NCBI GenBank assembly: GCA_947454955.1
Contig: CANGLW010000002.1
Coordinates: forward strand, 112,974 to 176,973
Source: Comamonadaceae bacterium
GTDB lineage: Bacteria; Pseudomonadota; Gammaproteobacteria; Burkholderiales; Burkholderiaceae_C
Direction: 5' to 3'
DNA length: 64,000 bases
A model generated the notes under the pieces. It did not search any database. It worked only from the letters and a program-made list of their open reading frames with translations, and had not been told where the DNA came from. This document shows, in pieces, positions 41,574 through 52,540 of this stretch. Position numbers and translations under genes: made by a program. Position 1 is the stretch's first letter, and every line of letters begins with the position of its first letter.

Positions 41574-42676
41574 ATTCTTTCCTTCTTACGGCGTGACATG
41601 AGTTGGGCCAGGTCTTTGGCATAAGCCTCGGCCTGGGCTTTGTCGAGGTCTTTGTTGCCCCGCACCGGCGCACCGGTGGGGAACTCCATCAAGATTTGCA
41701 CGGTGTCGGCGTCCACCGCGTTCAAGCGCATGTTCCCGCCATGCAAAGCCACGATGCGTTGCACCAGAGGCAGCCCCAGTCGCGGTGCCTGGGGGCTGGT
41801 GGCATCCCCGGTGGGTTTGCTGGCCTGCACAAAAGGCCGCAGTTTTTCTTGGTTGCTCACCTTGAGGTTGGTGACCCCGCGGTTGCGGATGGACACCAGA
41901 ATGTGCTGCCCCGAGAAGGTGAAGCGAATCTCCACATCCAGGCCCAGCTTGGCATCGGTCTGGCGGCGCGAATACGTCACCGCGTTGTCCAGGCATTCGT
42001 AAAAAGCGCGTTTGAGCAGACGGTGGTTGCCGTAAATCGGCGGCAGGGTTTGCTTGGGCTCGTTGAAGCTGAAGTTCACACCGCTGTCGGCCACTTTGGC
42101 GCTGAGTTCGTCGCAGACCTGACGCACCAGCGGCAGCAGCTCCATGCGGTCGCTGTTATTGACGATGTCTTCGCCAAACACCTGAATCAAATCACCCAGA
42201 CGCGACAAGCGCTGCTTGAGGATGTCTGCGGCTTGGGCTAATTTGCTGCCCGGTACGGTGCTCAAGGTGTCAACCTGACCCAGCAGGTACTGAATGGGCG
42301 GCGAGACCTCGGCCTTGAGCAACTCAATGATGTCTTTGAGCTTCATGCCTTGCGCGGCATAGCCCTCGTCTTCACCGGCCAGCATGACAAAGGCAATGTC
42401 CAAGCCTGAAGGGCCTGACATGAAGCGGCCGTGCATCAGGCTGCCGTCGGTCATCTGAATGTCCGCGTCGTAGGGCAATTTGATGGCTCCCAGGGTGGCA
42501 TCTTTGATCAGCTTTTTGATCACGTCCTGCCCATTCATGGCCTCCACCGGTTTACCTGCGTGCTCGTGGGCCGCCCGGTTGGCGAAGTTCACCTGACCGC
42601 TCACACCAAAGAGCAGCAGGGGCAGGGGAGATGCGTCAAACAGCGCGTTGACGGAACTGAGGTTGAGGTTGGCCAT
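41570..42676 (-). CDS. PAS/HATPase sensor protein lacking the HisKA phospho-acceptor His (pseudo-histidine kinase)
   Basis: PAS-like N-terminus; LLKAEVSPPIQYLLGQVDTL where HELRTPL is expected; HATPase-like ECLDNAVTYS...VSIRNRGV...PRLGLPLVQRIVALHGG. Start corrected to MANLNLSS. Confidence 0.75.
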   Translation of the reverse strand: MANLNLSSVNALFDASPLPLLLFGVSGQVNFANRAAHEHAGKPVEAMNGQDVIKKLIKDATLGAIKLPYDADIQMTDGSLMHGRFMSGPSGLDIAFVMLAGEDEGYAAQGMKLKDIIELLKAEVSPPIQYLLGQVDTLSTVPGSKLAQAADILKQRLSRLGDLIQVFGEDIVNNSDRMELLPLVRQVCDELSAKVADSGVNFSFNEPKQTLPPIYGNHRLLKRAFYECLDNAVTYSRRQTDAKLGLDVEIRFTFSGQHILVSIRNRGVTNLKVSNQEKLRPFVQASKPTGDATSPQAPRLGLPLVQRIVALHGGNMRLNAVDADTVQILMEFPTGAPVRGNKDLDKAQAEAYAKDLAQLMSRRKKERI

Positions 42677-42834
42677 GGTCGAAGCACCCCGGATGGGGGT
42701 TCGATCAATGTAGCAAAGCACCCTCGAAAGAAGCGGTGCGTATAAGGCGGTCTTTACCGTCCTTATCACCGCCTTTATTACTGCCTTTGCAGCAGTCGAT
42801 CCATTTGTACTAGGCGCGCTTGACTTGGCTTGAT

Positions 42835-44058
<1,224 letters not shown>

Positions 44059-44100
44059 TTAAGGGCGAAGGGCTTGGTGGGGCAGCGTGGTCTTTTCAAT

Positions 44101-44140
44101 TTGTGCGATGATTGACGCAACTGCGCGATGATCGCGCAAT
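44101..44140. promoter_or_regulatory. Candidate PobR/PcaR-type IclR operator in the pobA-regulator intergenic region
   Basis: Palindrome TGCGCGAT-g-ATCGCGCA (44122-44138) plus a direct repeat TGTGCGATGA (44102-44111) 20 bp upstream. Confidence 0.7.
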
Positions 44141-44146
44141 AAACCT

Positions 44147-44923
44147 ATGCAGATCGCCAAATCCGATTTCATTGAAGGCATGGCCAAGGGCATGGCGGTG
44201 CTCGAGAGTTTTGACACCGAGCGTCAGCGTTTGAACGCGACCCTGGCAGCGCAGCGCTCGGGCATCACACGCGCTGCAGCACGCCGTCATTTGCTCACGC
44301 TCACACACTTGGGTTATTTGGAGAGCGATGGCAGCTACTTTTGGCTCTCGCCCAAAGTCTTGCGCTTCTCCGGGACTTACCTGGCCTCAGCCCGTTTGCC
44401 GCGCGTTTTGCAACCCACCTTGAACCGATTGGCGCGTGAAACGGGTGAGTCATTTTCCGCCGTGGTCTTGGATGCGCGCGAGGTGGTCATTGTGGCGCGC
44501 AGCCTGGATGCCAAGGGCACGGGCGACCGGCAGCTCCTGGCTTATGGTTTGCACCTGGGCGCGCGCTTGCCAGCGCATGCCACCTCAACCGGACGCATGC
44601 TTTTGGCCACACGGCCTAAACGTGAGGTGCAAAGCTGGCTCAAAGCCCAGGCCTTGCCTCGGCTGACCCCGCAAACCCTCACCGATGTCAAAGCCTTGCA
44701 ACAAGCCGTTGACCAAGCGCGCACACAAGACTGGTGCATGGCCAGTGAGGAACATGAGTTGGGCGTGATGGCCCTGGCTGTGCCTTTGCGTGACATGCAA
44801 GGTCGCACGGTGGCTGCCCTCAATGTGGTGACTGCTGTGCAACGCTTCACGCCCGAGGCCATGCGCCATGAACTGCTGCCCTTACTTTTAGACGCTGCGC
44901 GTGAGCTGCGTCCTTTGCTCTGA
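44147..44923 (+). CDS. IclR-family regulator (PobR/PcaR-like)
   Basis: FIEGMAKGMAVLESFDTERQRLNATLAAQRSGITRAAARRHLLTLTHLGYL; divergent from pobA. Confidence 0.9.
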   Translation: MQIAKSDFIEGMAKGMAVLESFDTERQRLNATLAAQRSGITRAAARRHLLTLTHLGYLESDGSYFWLSPKVLRFSGTYLASARLPRVLQPTLNRLARETGESFSAVVLDAREVVIVARSLDAKGTGDRQLLAYGLHLGARLPAHATSTGRMLLATRPKREVQSWLKAQALPRLTPQTLTDVKALQQAVDQARTQDWCMASEEHELGVMALAVPLRDMQGRTVAALNVVTAVQRFTPEAMRHELLPLLLDAARELRPLL

Positions 44924-44929
44924 ACATGT

Positions 44930-46006
44930 ATGACCAAGCAATTCGATTTCGGTTTTGACGACGCGCCTGAGCCAGCGCAGTCCAAAGTCACCAAAACGAA
45001 AGACAAGCCATCCTCCAAACCGGTGGCCTCAGCATCCACGGCAGTGCAAGCTCCGGCTGAAGTTAAGCCTGAGGCCACCACCGCTTTACCTTTGGAGAAC
45101 GACTTGGAAGCCTGCGCTGCCAAACTTGAAGCGCACCCGGACTACCGCGTGCTGCGTCGCTTGCATCCGCAGTTGAATTTCGATCGCCAGCCCCAAGGCC
45201 CGACCCAACGTGTGGTGCTGCTCGACACTGAAACCACCGGGCTTGATCAAAGCAAAGAGAAGATCATCGAGTTGGCGATGGTGGTGGTGGATGTGTGCAC
45301 TGTCACGGGTTTGCCTTGCGGGCCAGTGACGGTCTTTGACGAATTTGATGACCCCGGCAAACCCATCAGCTCTGAGATCGAACAACTCACCGGCATCAGC
45401 AACGACATGGTCAAAGGCCAGCGTTTGAATGAAGCGCGCATCGCAGAGCTGCTTGAAGGTGTGGATATGGTGGTGGCCCACAACGCAGGCTTTGATAGGC
45501 CTTTTGTGGAGGCGCGAGTGTCGGGTTTTGAGACCTTGCCTTGGGCCTGCTCGGTCTCAGACATCGATTGGAAAGCGGCAGGTCAGAGTTCCGCCAAGTT
45601 GGAAATTTTGGCTTTGCGTTTGGGGTGGTTTTACGACGCGCACCGCGCCGAGGCCGATTGCCATGCGTTACTGAAAGTCTTGTGCAGCGAGCCTATTGAA
45701 GGACAAGGTACAGGTTTGGCACGCTTGATCACTGCGGCTTCGCAAATCGCCTACAGGTTACAAGCCACCGGTGCGCCGTTTGAAACCAAAGACTTGCTCA
45801 AAGCGCGCGGTTACCGCTGGAACAATGAGCAGCGGGTTTGGGGCACGCGCTTGAGCGGTGAAGACGCCTTGCAAACTGAATTGGCTTGGCTGCAAACCAA
45901 CGTTTACAAAGGCCGCAACGCGCGGGTGCAGGTGGAAACTTTGAAGGCACACACCCTGTACTCATCGCGCAGCGGCGAGCTAGAAAGCAGGATGGTGGAA
46001 GGCTAA
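44930..46006 (+). CDS. DnaQ-like 3'-5' exonuclease
   Basis: VVLLDTETTGLDQSKEKIIELAMV; VVAHNAGFDRPFVEA; HRAEADCHALLKVL. Confidence 0.88.
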   Translation: MTKQFDFGFDDAPEPAQSKVTKTKDKPSSKPVASASTAVQAPAEVKPEATTALPLENDLEACAAKLEAHPDYRVLRRLHPQLNFDRQPQGPTQRVVLLDTETTGLDQSKEKIIELAMVVVDVCTVTGLPCGPVTVFDEFDDPGKPISSEIEQLTGISNDMVKGQRLNEARIAELLEGVDMVVAHNAGFDRPFVEARVSGFETLPWACSVSDIDWKAAGQSSAKLEILALRLGWFYDAHRAEADCHALLKVLCSEPIEGQGTGLARLITAASQIAYRLQATGAPFETKDLLKARGYRWNNEQRVWGTRLSGEDALQTELAWLQTNVYKGRNARVQVETLKAHTLYSSRSGELESRMVEG

Positions 46007-46019
46007 ACCCAGCTTGGGC

Positions 46020-48017
46020 TCAAGCCGCTTCGAGCAAATCGCTCAATTCAAGCCAACGCTCTTCGGTGCTTTGCAGTTCTGCCAACACGCCTTGCAGTTT
46101 CAAGCTCAAAGCATTGACTTGATCCAGCGGCAAGCTTTGTCCGAGTTGATCTTCCAACGCAGCCACCTCGGCTTGCAGGGCTTGCATGCGCTGCTCTTTG
46201 TCGGCCAACTCTTTGACCATCTGCCGCGTTTTGTTGTCGTTCTTCAACGGCTTTTTCACGGGCGGTGCAGCAACAGGTGTGGTGGCCACTGACGTTGGGT
46301 TGACGACCGGCAATGCCTCAACTGGCTTGATGCCGCCTTCTTTCATCAGTAACTTGGCCGCCTCACGTTGGCGCTTGGCCTCGTCGAGCAAGTAGCGCTG
46401 GTAGTCATCCAGGTCGCCGTCAAACGGTGAAATACCGCCGTGCGACACCAACCAGAACTCATCACACACCGCGCGCAGCAAAGCGCGGTCGTGGCTGACC
46501 AGCATCACCGTGCCTTCAAATTCATTCAGGGCCATGCCCAGGGCTTCACGTGTGGCCAGGTCCAGGTGGTTGGTGGGCTCGTCCATCAACAGCAGGTTGG
46601 GGCGTTGCCACACCAGCATGCACAAGACCAAGCGGGCTTTTTCGCCACCACTCATGGTGCCCACGGCCTGCTTGACCATGTCACCACTGAAGTTGAAGGT
46701 GCCCAGGAAATTACGCAGGTCTTGTTCGCGGGTGGACTGACCGCTCAAGCGGCTCTCAGCACCCAGCTTTTTGGCCAGCGCGATCATGTGCTCCAGCGGG
46801 TTGTCGGCGGGCTTGAGCACATCAAGTTCTTGCTGGGCAAAGTAACCAATGCTCAGGCCTTTGCCCTCGATGATCTCGCCGCTGAGTGGCTGCAAATCAC
46901 GCGCAATGGTTTTGACCACCGTCGATTTACCTTGGCCGTTCGCACCCAAAATACCAATGCGTTGCTCACCCAAAACTGACTTGTTCACATCACGCACGAT
47001 GGTGATGGGCTGGGCTTGCGGGTTGAGCGCCAAAGCCTCGGCCGAGGGCGGGTAACCAAAGTTCACCCCGTGCAGTGAGAGCATGGGGTTGGGCAGGTTG
47101 GCAGGCGCTGAAAACTCAAAGGTGAATTCCGCATCGGCCAGCACTGGGGCAATGCGCTCCATACGCTCAAGTGCTTTGACCCGGCTTTGCGCCTGCTTGG
47201 CCTTGCTGGCCTTGGCCTTGAAGCGGTCAATGAACTTTTGCAGGTGCGCCATTTTTTCCTGCTGCTTGGCAAAGGCGGCTTGTTGCTGCTCCATTTGCTC
47301 GGCGCGCATGTCTTCAAACTTGCTGTAGTTGCCGCCGTAGCGCACCAGCTTGCCGCCATCGATGTGCACCGTGACTTGGGTGACCGCGTCTAAGAATTCG
47401 CGGTCGTGGCTGATGACCAGCATCGTGCCTTCGTACTTTTTCAGCCAGGCTTCCAGCCAGACCAAGGCGTCCAAGTCCAGGTGGTTGGTGGGCTCGTCCA
47501 ACAGCAGCAAATCACTGGGGCACATGAGTGCGCGTGCCAGTTGCAAACGCATGCGCCAGCCACCCGAGAAGCTGTCGACCGGTTGCTCGAGCTCATGGGT
47601 CTTGAAGCCCAAGCCAAGAATCAAGGCTTGCGCCCGCGCTGGTGCATCGTGCGCGCCGGCATCATGCAAGGCCATGTAGGCATGGGCCATGCGTTCGCCG
47701 TCATCGCTCAGTTCTGCGGCTTCCACCTCAGCTTGCGCCGCTGCCAAGGTGGTGTCACCGGCAATCACAAATGCGGTGGCGGACTCATCGGTCTCAGGCA
47801 TGTCCTGCGCCACTTGTGCCATGCGCCACTGCGGGGGCACAAAGAAGTCGCCACCATCCTCGTGCAGCGTGCCGTTGAGCAAAGCAAAGAGGGTGGATTT
47901 GCCCGCGCCATTGCGACCCACCAGGCCCGCTTTTTCGCCGGGGTTGATGGTCAGGTTGGCGTTGTCAATCAGCACCCGCGCGCCACGCCGCAGGATGAGG
48001 TTTTTCAGGGATATCAA
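46020..48017 (-). CDS. ABC-F family ATPase
   Basis: Two ABC cassettes (GRNGAGKST, GANGQGKST), two LSGG-type signatures (SFSGGWRMRL, TMSGGEKARL), C-terminal coiled coil. Confidence 0.93.
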   Translation of the reverse strand: MISLKNLILRRGARVLIDNANLTINPGEKAGLVGRNGAGKSTLFALLNGTLHEDGGDFFVPPQWRMAQVAQDMPETDESATAFVIAGDTTLAAAQAEVEAAELSDDGERMAHAYMALHDAGAHDAPARAQALILGLGFKTHELEQPVDSFSGGWRMRLQLARALMCPSDLLLLDEPTNHLDLDALVWLEAWLKKYEGTMLVISHDREFLDAVTQVTVHIDGGKLVRYGGNYSKFEDMRAEQMEQQQAAFAKQQEKMAHLQKFIDRFKAKASKAKQAQSRVKALERMERIAPVLADAEFTFEFSAPANLPNPMLSLHGVNFGYPPSAEALALNPQAQPITIVRDVNKSVLGEQRIGILGANGQGKSTVVKTIARDLQPLSGEIIEGKGLSIGYFAQQELDVLKPADNPLEHMIALAKKLGAESRLSGQSTREQDLRNFLGTFNFSGDMVKQAVGTMSGGEKARLVLCMLVWQRPNLLLMDEPTNHLDLATREALGMALNEFEGTVMLVSHDRALLRAVCDEFWLVSHGGISPFDGDLDDYQRYLLDEAKRQREAAKLLMKEGGIKPVEALPVVNPTSVATTPVAAPPVKKPLKNDNKTRQMVKELADKEQRMQALQAEVAALEDQLGQSLPLDQVNALSLKLQGVLAELQSTEERWLELSDLLEAA

Positions 48018-48940
48018 ATCAAGTTCTCAATGAGGTCGTCGCGTTGCAGCAGCAAGACCTGGTCTTGCCCAGCACTGGTCATGAGCCAGGTGGGCGATAA
48101 ATGCTCAAACGCCGCTTCAAAGTAAGCGCGCTCGTTGCCAATTTCCAGCACCAGCACGCCATGCTCGCTCAGGTGTTCAGCTGCTTGGGCTAACAAAGTG
48201 CGGATGAAGTCCATGCCATCGGTGCCACCTGCCAAGGCTAGCTCCGGCTCGGCTTGGTATTCGGCAGGCAGCTCAGCCATGCTTTGCGCGTTCACATACG
48301 GCGGGTTGCACAAGATCAGGTCATAGACGCCTGCGCCTTGCAAAGCATCCGCTTCGATGAGCGTGATGCGGTCTTGCAGCTGGTGCTTGTCCACATTGAT
48401 GCGGGCCACAGCCAGGGCATCGGCGGAAATGTCGATCGCATCCACCTGCACCTCGGGGTAAGTGAGTGCGGCAATCACGGCCAGGCTGCCGTTGCCAGTG
48501 CACAAATCCAGCACATGCTGGGTGTCGGGGTGCAGCCATCCATCAAGGGTGGCGTTGGCCATCAACTCGGCAATGAGAGAACGCGGCACGATCGCCCGCT
48601 CATCGACATAAAAAGGCACACCTTGCAACCAGGCCTCTTGGGTGAGGTAAGCCGCTGGTTTGCGGGTGCTGATGCGTGCTTTCAAAAGCGTAGCAACCGC
48701 CTGAGATTGGGCGAGGCTCAGCGGCTTGTTCTGCACCGATTCCAGGTCATCGAGCGGATGCCCGATGCGCCAAAGCACCAACCACACCGCTTCATCAAAC
48801 GCGTTGGTGGTGCCGTGCCCGAAGGACACGCCCGCGCGCTCCAAGGCTTTTTGCGCCACTCGGATGTGGTCCATCACCGAGGCTTCAGCGGGCGGCGCCT
48901 GATCTTCCGACCAGGCGGCCTGAAAGCCCGGCTCGCTCAT
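48014..48940 (-). CDS. prmB: 50S ribosomal protein L3 glutamine N5-methyltransferase
   Basis: [51 protein letters not shown]. Confidence 0.93.
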   Translation of the reverse strand: MSEPGFQAAWSEDQAPPAEASVMDHIRVAQKALERAGVSFGHGTTNAFDEAVWLVLWRIGHPLDDLESVQNKPLSLAQSQAVATLLKARISTRKPAAYLTQEAWLQGVPFYVDERAIVPRSLIAELMANATLDGWLHPDTQHVLDLCTGNGSLAVIAALTYPEVQVDAIDISADALAVARINVDKHQLQDRITLIEADALQGAGVYDLILCNPPYVNAQSMAELPAEYQAEPELALAGGTDGMDFIRTLLAQAAEHLSEHGVLVLEIGNERAYFEAAFEHLSPTWLMTSAGQDQVLLLQRDDLIENLI

Positions 48941-50136
48941 GCCGCGCCTTTGGCTGTGGCGTGGGTGGTGCTGAGTTGTTCAAGCACGCGGCGGTAGATG
49001 TTTTTCAGCGGCTCGATGTCGGCCACGCACACATGCTCGTCTATTTTGTGGATGGTGGCGTTGGGGGGGCCGAACTCAATGACCTGCTTGCAGATCTGCG
49101 CCAGGAAACGCCCATCACTGGTGCCACCGGTGGTGGAGAGTTCGGTGCTCAGACCCGTCTCGGCATGAATCGCGGCTTGCACCGCATTCACCAAGGTGCC
49201 CGGTGTGGTGAGGAAAGGCAGACCGCCCACCGTCCAGGTCAGGTCGAAGTCCAGGCCATGCTTGTGCAAGATGGCGGTCAAGCGTTGCTGCAAACCCTCG
49301 GGGGTGGACTCGGTCGAGAAACGGAAATTGAAGTCCACCACCACCGTGCCGGGAATCACATTGCCCGCGCCGGTGCCGCCGTGGATGTTGCTCACCTGCC
49401 AGGTGGTGGGCGGAAAGAAATCATTGCCGCGGTCCCATTCCACACCCACCAACTCGGCCAGGGCAGGCGAGAGCAAATGGATCGGATTTTTGGCCAGGTG
49501 CGGGTAGGCAATGTGCCCTTGCACACCTTTGACGGTGAGCTTGCCGCTCATGGTGCCTCGTCGGCCGTTTTTGATCATGTCGCCGGTGGCTTGCACCGAG
49601 GTGGGTTCACCCACGATGCAGTATTCCAGCACCTCGCCGCGCGCTGTGAGTTGTTCGCACACCACCACCGTGCCATCGGTGGCCGGGCCTTCTTCATCGC
49701 TGGTCAACAAGAGGGCGATGTTCAACGGGGTGTCGGGCTGCTTTGCCACAAACTCTTCAATGGCCACCACAAAGGCAGCCAGCGATGTTTTCATGTCGCT
49801 CGCACCGCGGCCGAACAATTTGCCATCGCGGTGGGTCGGGCTGAACGGGTCGCTTTGCCAGTTGGCCACGGGGCCGGTGGGCACCACATCGGTGTGGCCG
49901 GCAAACACCAGCGTTGCTGCGTTTTTGCTAGCGGCCTCACCTTGTTTGACAAGGCTTGCAGGTCGTTTGGCCCACAAGTTCTTGACGCGAAAATCAGCCG
50001 GCCCGCTCTCGATCGTCTCGCACACAAAGCCCAGCGGTTTCAAACGCGCGGCGATGATGTCCTGGCAGCCGCCATCCTCGGGGGTGACCGAGGGGCAGGC
50101 GATCAGTTGTTCAGTGAGCTGGAGCGTGGCCGACAT
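48937..50136 (-). CDS. dapE: Succinyl-diaminopimelate desuccinylase
   Basis: [57 protein letters not shown]. Confidence 0.95.
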   Translation of the reverse strand: MSATLQLTEQLIACPSVTPEDGGCQDIIAARLKPLGFVCETIESGPADFRVKNLWAKRPASLVKQGEAASKNAATLVFAGHTDVVPTGPVANWQSDPFSPTHRDGKLFGRGASDMKTSLAAFVVAIEEFVAKQPDTPLNIALLLTSDEEGPATDGTVVVCEQLTARGEVLEYCIVGEPTSVQATGDMIKNGRRGTMSGKLTVKGVQGHIAYPHLAKNPIHLLSPALAELVGVEWDRGNDFFPPTTWQVSNIHGGTGAGNVIPGTVVVDFNFRFSTESTPEGLQQRLTAILHKHGLDFDLTWTVGGLPFLTTPGTLVNAVQAAIHAETGLSTELSTTGGTSDGRFLAQICKQVIEFGPPNATIHKIDEHVCVADIEPLKNIYRRVLEQLSTTHATAKGAA

Positions 50137-50139
50137 GGA

Positions 50140-50973
50140 TCAGTCGCGCAGCAAGTCGTTGATGCTGGTCTTGGAGCGGGTTTGCGCGTCCACACGTTTG
50201 ACGATGATGGCCGCGTACATGCTGTAAGGCGCGCCATTGGCCGCTGTTTTGGGCAGGTTGCCGCTGACCACCACCGAGCCGCTGGGCACGCGGCCGTAGG
50301 TGATTTCGCCGGTGGCACGGTCAAAAATCGGGGTGCTTTGGCCCAGGAACACGCCCATGCCCAGCACCGAGTTTTCCTCAACAATCACGCCTTCAACCAC
50401 TTCCGAGCGCGCGCCCACAAAGCAGTTGTCTTCAATGATGGTGGGGTTGGCTTGCAGGGGCTCGAGCACGCCGCCAATGCCCACACCGCCAGACAGGTGC
50501 ACGTTCTTGCCGATCTGTGCGCAAGAGCCCACGGTGGCCCAGGTGTCCACCATGGTGCCGGAATCCACATACGCGCCAATGTTCACGTAAGAAGGCATGA
50601 GGATCGCGCCCGAGGCGATGTAGCTGCCGCGACGCGCCACAGCTGGGGGCACCACGCGCACGCCGCTGGCCTTGAGTTGTTCTTCGCTCAGGTGGGCAAA
50701 CTTGGTTTGCACCTTGTCGTAAAAGCCCAGGTCACCAGCTTTGATGACCGCGTTGTCTTTCAAACGGAAGGACAGCAGCACAGCCTTTTTGATCCACTGG
50801 TGCACGGTCCATTGGCCCACACCTTCGCGGGTGGCCACGCGCAGGCGGCCTTTGTTGAGTTCGGTGATGACAGCTTCCACCGCGTCAGCCACTTCTTTGC
50901 TGTGCGACTTGGGGGAGATGTTGGCGCGGTCTTCCCACGCGGCGTCGATGATGGCTTGGAGTTGTTGGGTCAT
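50140..50973 (-). CDS. dapD: 2,3,4,5-tetrahydropyridine-2,6-dicarboxylate N-succinyltransferase
   Basis: Left-handed beta-helix repeats; [55 protein letters not shown]. Confidence 0.96.
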   Translation of the reverse strand: MTQQLQAIIDAAWEDRANISPKSHSKEVADAVEAVITELNKGRLRVATREGVGQWTVHQWIKKAVLLSFRLKDNAVIKAGDLGFYDKVQTKFAHLSEEQLKASGVRVVPPAVARRGSYIASGAILMPSYVNIGAYVDSGTMVDTWATVGSCAQIGKNVHLSGGVGIGGVLEPLQANPTIIEDNCFVGARSEVVEGVIVEENSVLGMGVFLGQSTPIFDRATGEITYGRVPSGSVVVSGNLPKTAANGAPYSMYAAIIVKRVDAQTRSKTSINDLLRD

Positions 50974-50994
50974 GGTTGGCTTTCGAACAAAGGT

Positions 50995-52197
50995 TTAGGA
51001 ATTTTTTCTGACAAATTCAGCGATGCGCTGCGCGGCTTCCAGGCACTCGTCGGTGCCGGCCACCAGGGCCATGCGGATGCGTCCGGCGCCCGGGTTGAAG
51101 CCTTGGGCTTCACGCGCCAAGTAACTACCGGGCAAAACCGTCACATTGTATTGGGCCAGCAACTCGCGGGCGAAGGTGGTGTCTGAGCCACCGCACACCT
51201 TGTTCACGCCAGCCCACAGGTAAAAGGCGGCATCGGGCAGGGCTACATCCAAAACCTCAGCAAGCACGGGGGTGACCTGGGCGAACTTTTGGCGGTAGAG
51301 GTTGCGGTTTTCCACCACATGCGCCTCGTCGTTCCAGGCAGCCACGCTGGCGGCTTGCACCACGGTGCTCATGGCGCTGCCGTGGTAGGTGCGGTAGAGC
51401 AAAAAGGGCTTGATGAGCGCGGCATCGCCCGCCACAAAACCACTGCGCATGCCAGGCACATTGCTGCGTTTGGACAAGCTGGTCAGGGCAATGAGGTTTT
51501 TGAAATCGGCGCGGCCTAATTTCACCGCGGCCTCCAAGCCACCCAAAGGCGCTTCGTCGCGGAAGTAAATCTCGCTGTAGCACTCGTCGGAGGCAATCAC
51601 AAAGCCGTGGCGGTCACTTAACGCAAACAGCTTGGCCCATTCGCTCAGGGGCATGACTGCGCCGGTGGGGTTACCAGGCGAGCAGACAAACAGCAACTGG
51701 GTCTTGGCCCAGACAGATTCGGGCACCGTGTCCCAGTCCACCGCGAAGTTCTTGGCCGGGTTGCTGGGCACAAAGTAAGGCTGGGCACCAGCCAGCAGGG
51801 CCGCGCCCTCGTAGATTTGGTAGAAGGGGTTGGGGCAAACCACCGTGGCACCCGGCTTGGAGGGGTCCACCACGGTTTGCACCAGGGAAAACAGGGCCTC
51901 GCGCGAGCCATTGACCGGCAAGACCTGGGTGGCCGGGTTCACCTTCAGGCCGTAGCGTCGTTCCAGCCATGCTGCGCAGGCCGCGCGCAGGCTGGGTTCA
52001 CCCCCCGTCGCGGGGTAGGTGGACAAGCCGCTCATGTTGGCCATGAGCGCCTCGGTGATCAGACTCGGGGTGGGGTGGCGCGGCTCACCAATGCCCAAGC
52101 TGATGGGCCGGTAAGCCGGGTTGGGGGTGACGTCGGCAAAAAGCTGCTTGAGCCGCTCAAAAGGGTAGGGCTGCAGGCGGGACAACAGGGGGTTCAT
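50995..52197 (-). CDS. dapC: Succinyldiaminopimelate transaminase
   Basis: Class I aminotransferase (FVCSPGNPTGAVMP; SLSKRSNVPGMRSGF) in the dap cluster. Confidence 0.92.
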   Translation of the reverse strand: MNPLLSRLQPYPFERLKQLFADVTPNPAYRPISLGIGEPRHPTPSLITEALMANMSGLSTYPATGGEPSLRAACAAWLERRYGLKVNPATQVLPVNGSREALFSLVQTVVDPSKPGATVVCPNPFYQIYEGAALLAGAQPYFVPSNPAKNFAVDWDTVPESVWAKTQLLFVCSPGNPTGAVMPLSEWAKLFALSDRHGFVIASDECYSEIYFRDEAPLGGLEAAVKLGRADFKNLIALTSLSKRSNVPGMRSGFVAGDAALIKPFLLYRTYHGSAMSTVVQAASVAAWNDEAHVVENRNLYRQKFAQVTPVLAEVLDVALPDAAFYLWAGVNKVCGGSDTTFARELLAQYNVTVLPGSYLAREAQGFNPGAGRIRMALVAGTDECLEAAQRIAEFVRKNS

Positions 52198-52220
52198 CCC
52201 CCGGATTATCCCGCATCAGC

Positions 52221-52364
52221 CTACTTCTGAGCGGGGGCAGCAGGCTTGTCCTTCTCGGCCGTGGTGTCGCTGCTTTGGTCGCCCAACACGGTCTTGAGGG
52301 GGCAAAAGCCGAAGGCCGGGCATTTTTGGCAACCAGCCACGATGGCAATAGGGCAAACCGTCAT
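52221..52364 (-). CDS. 47-aa cysteine-rich mini-protein upstream of dapC
   Basis: MTVCPIAIVAGCQKCPAFGFCPLKTVLGDQSSDTTAEKDKPAAPAQK read from the minus strand; Cys at 4, 12, 15, 21; AGGAGA upstream. Absent from the track. Confidence 0.65.
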   Translation of the reverse strand: MTVCPIAIVAGCQKCPAFGFCPLKTVLGDQSSDTTAEKDKPAAPAQK

Positions 52365-52540
52365 GTCATTCTCCTAAGCGTCGAAGGGGCCGTGCGCGGG
52401 TCAGGGCGAAAACCGGGGGTGTCAAGACCCTTAGAATTTGCTCAGTTCTGGGCACGGGCTGCGCTTCAGTATAGTGAGCCCGTGGCGTTCGGGGTACTGT
52501 CTGTGCAGCACCTTGGCCCTGCATCAATAAAAGGTTACTC

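Noticed and set aside
48961-51186. 741-aa plus-strand ORF opposite dapE/dapD
   Set aside because: Spans two genes in antisense, biased His/Gly/Ala composition, no domain recognised.
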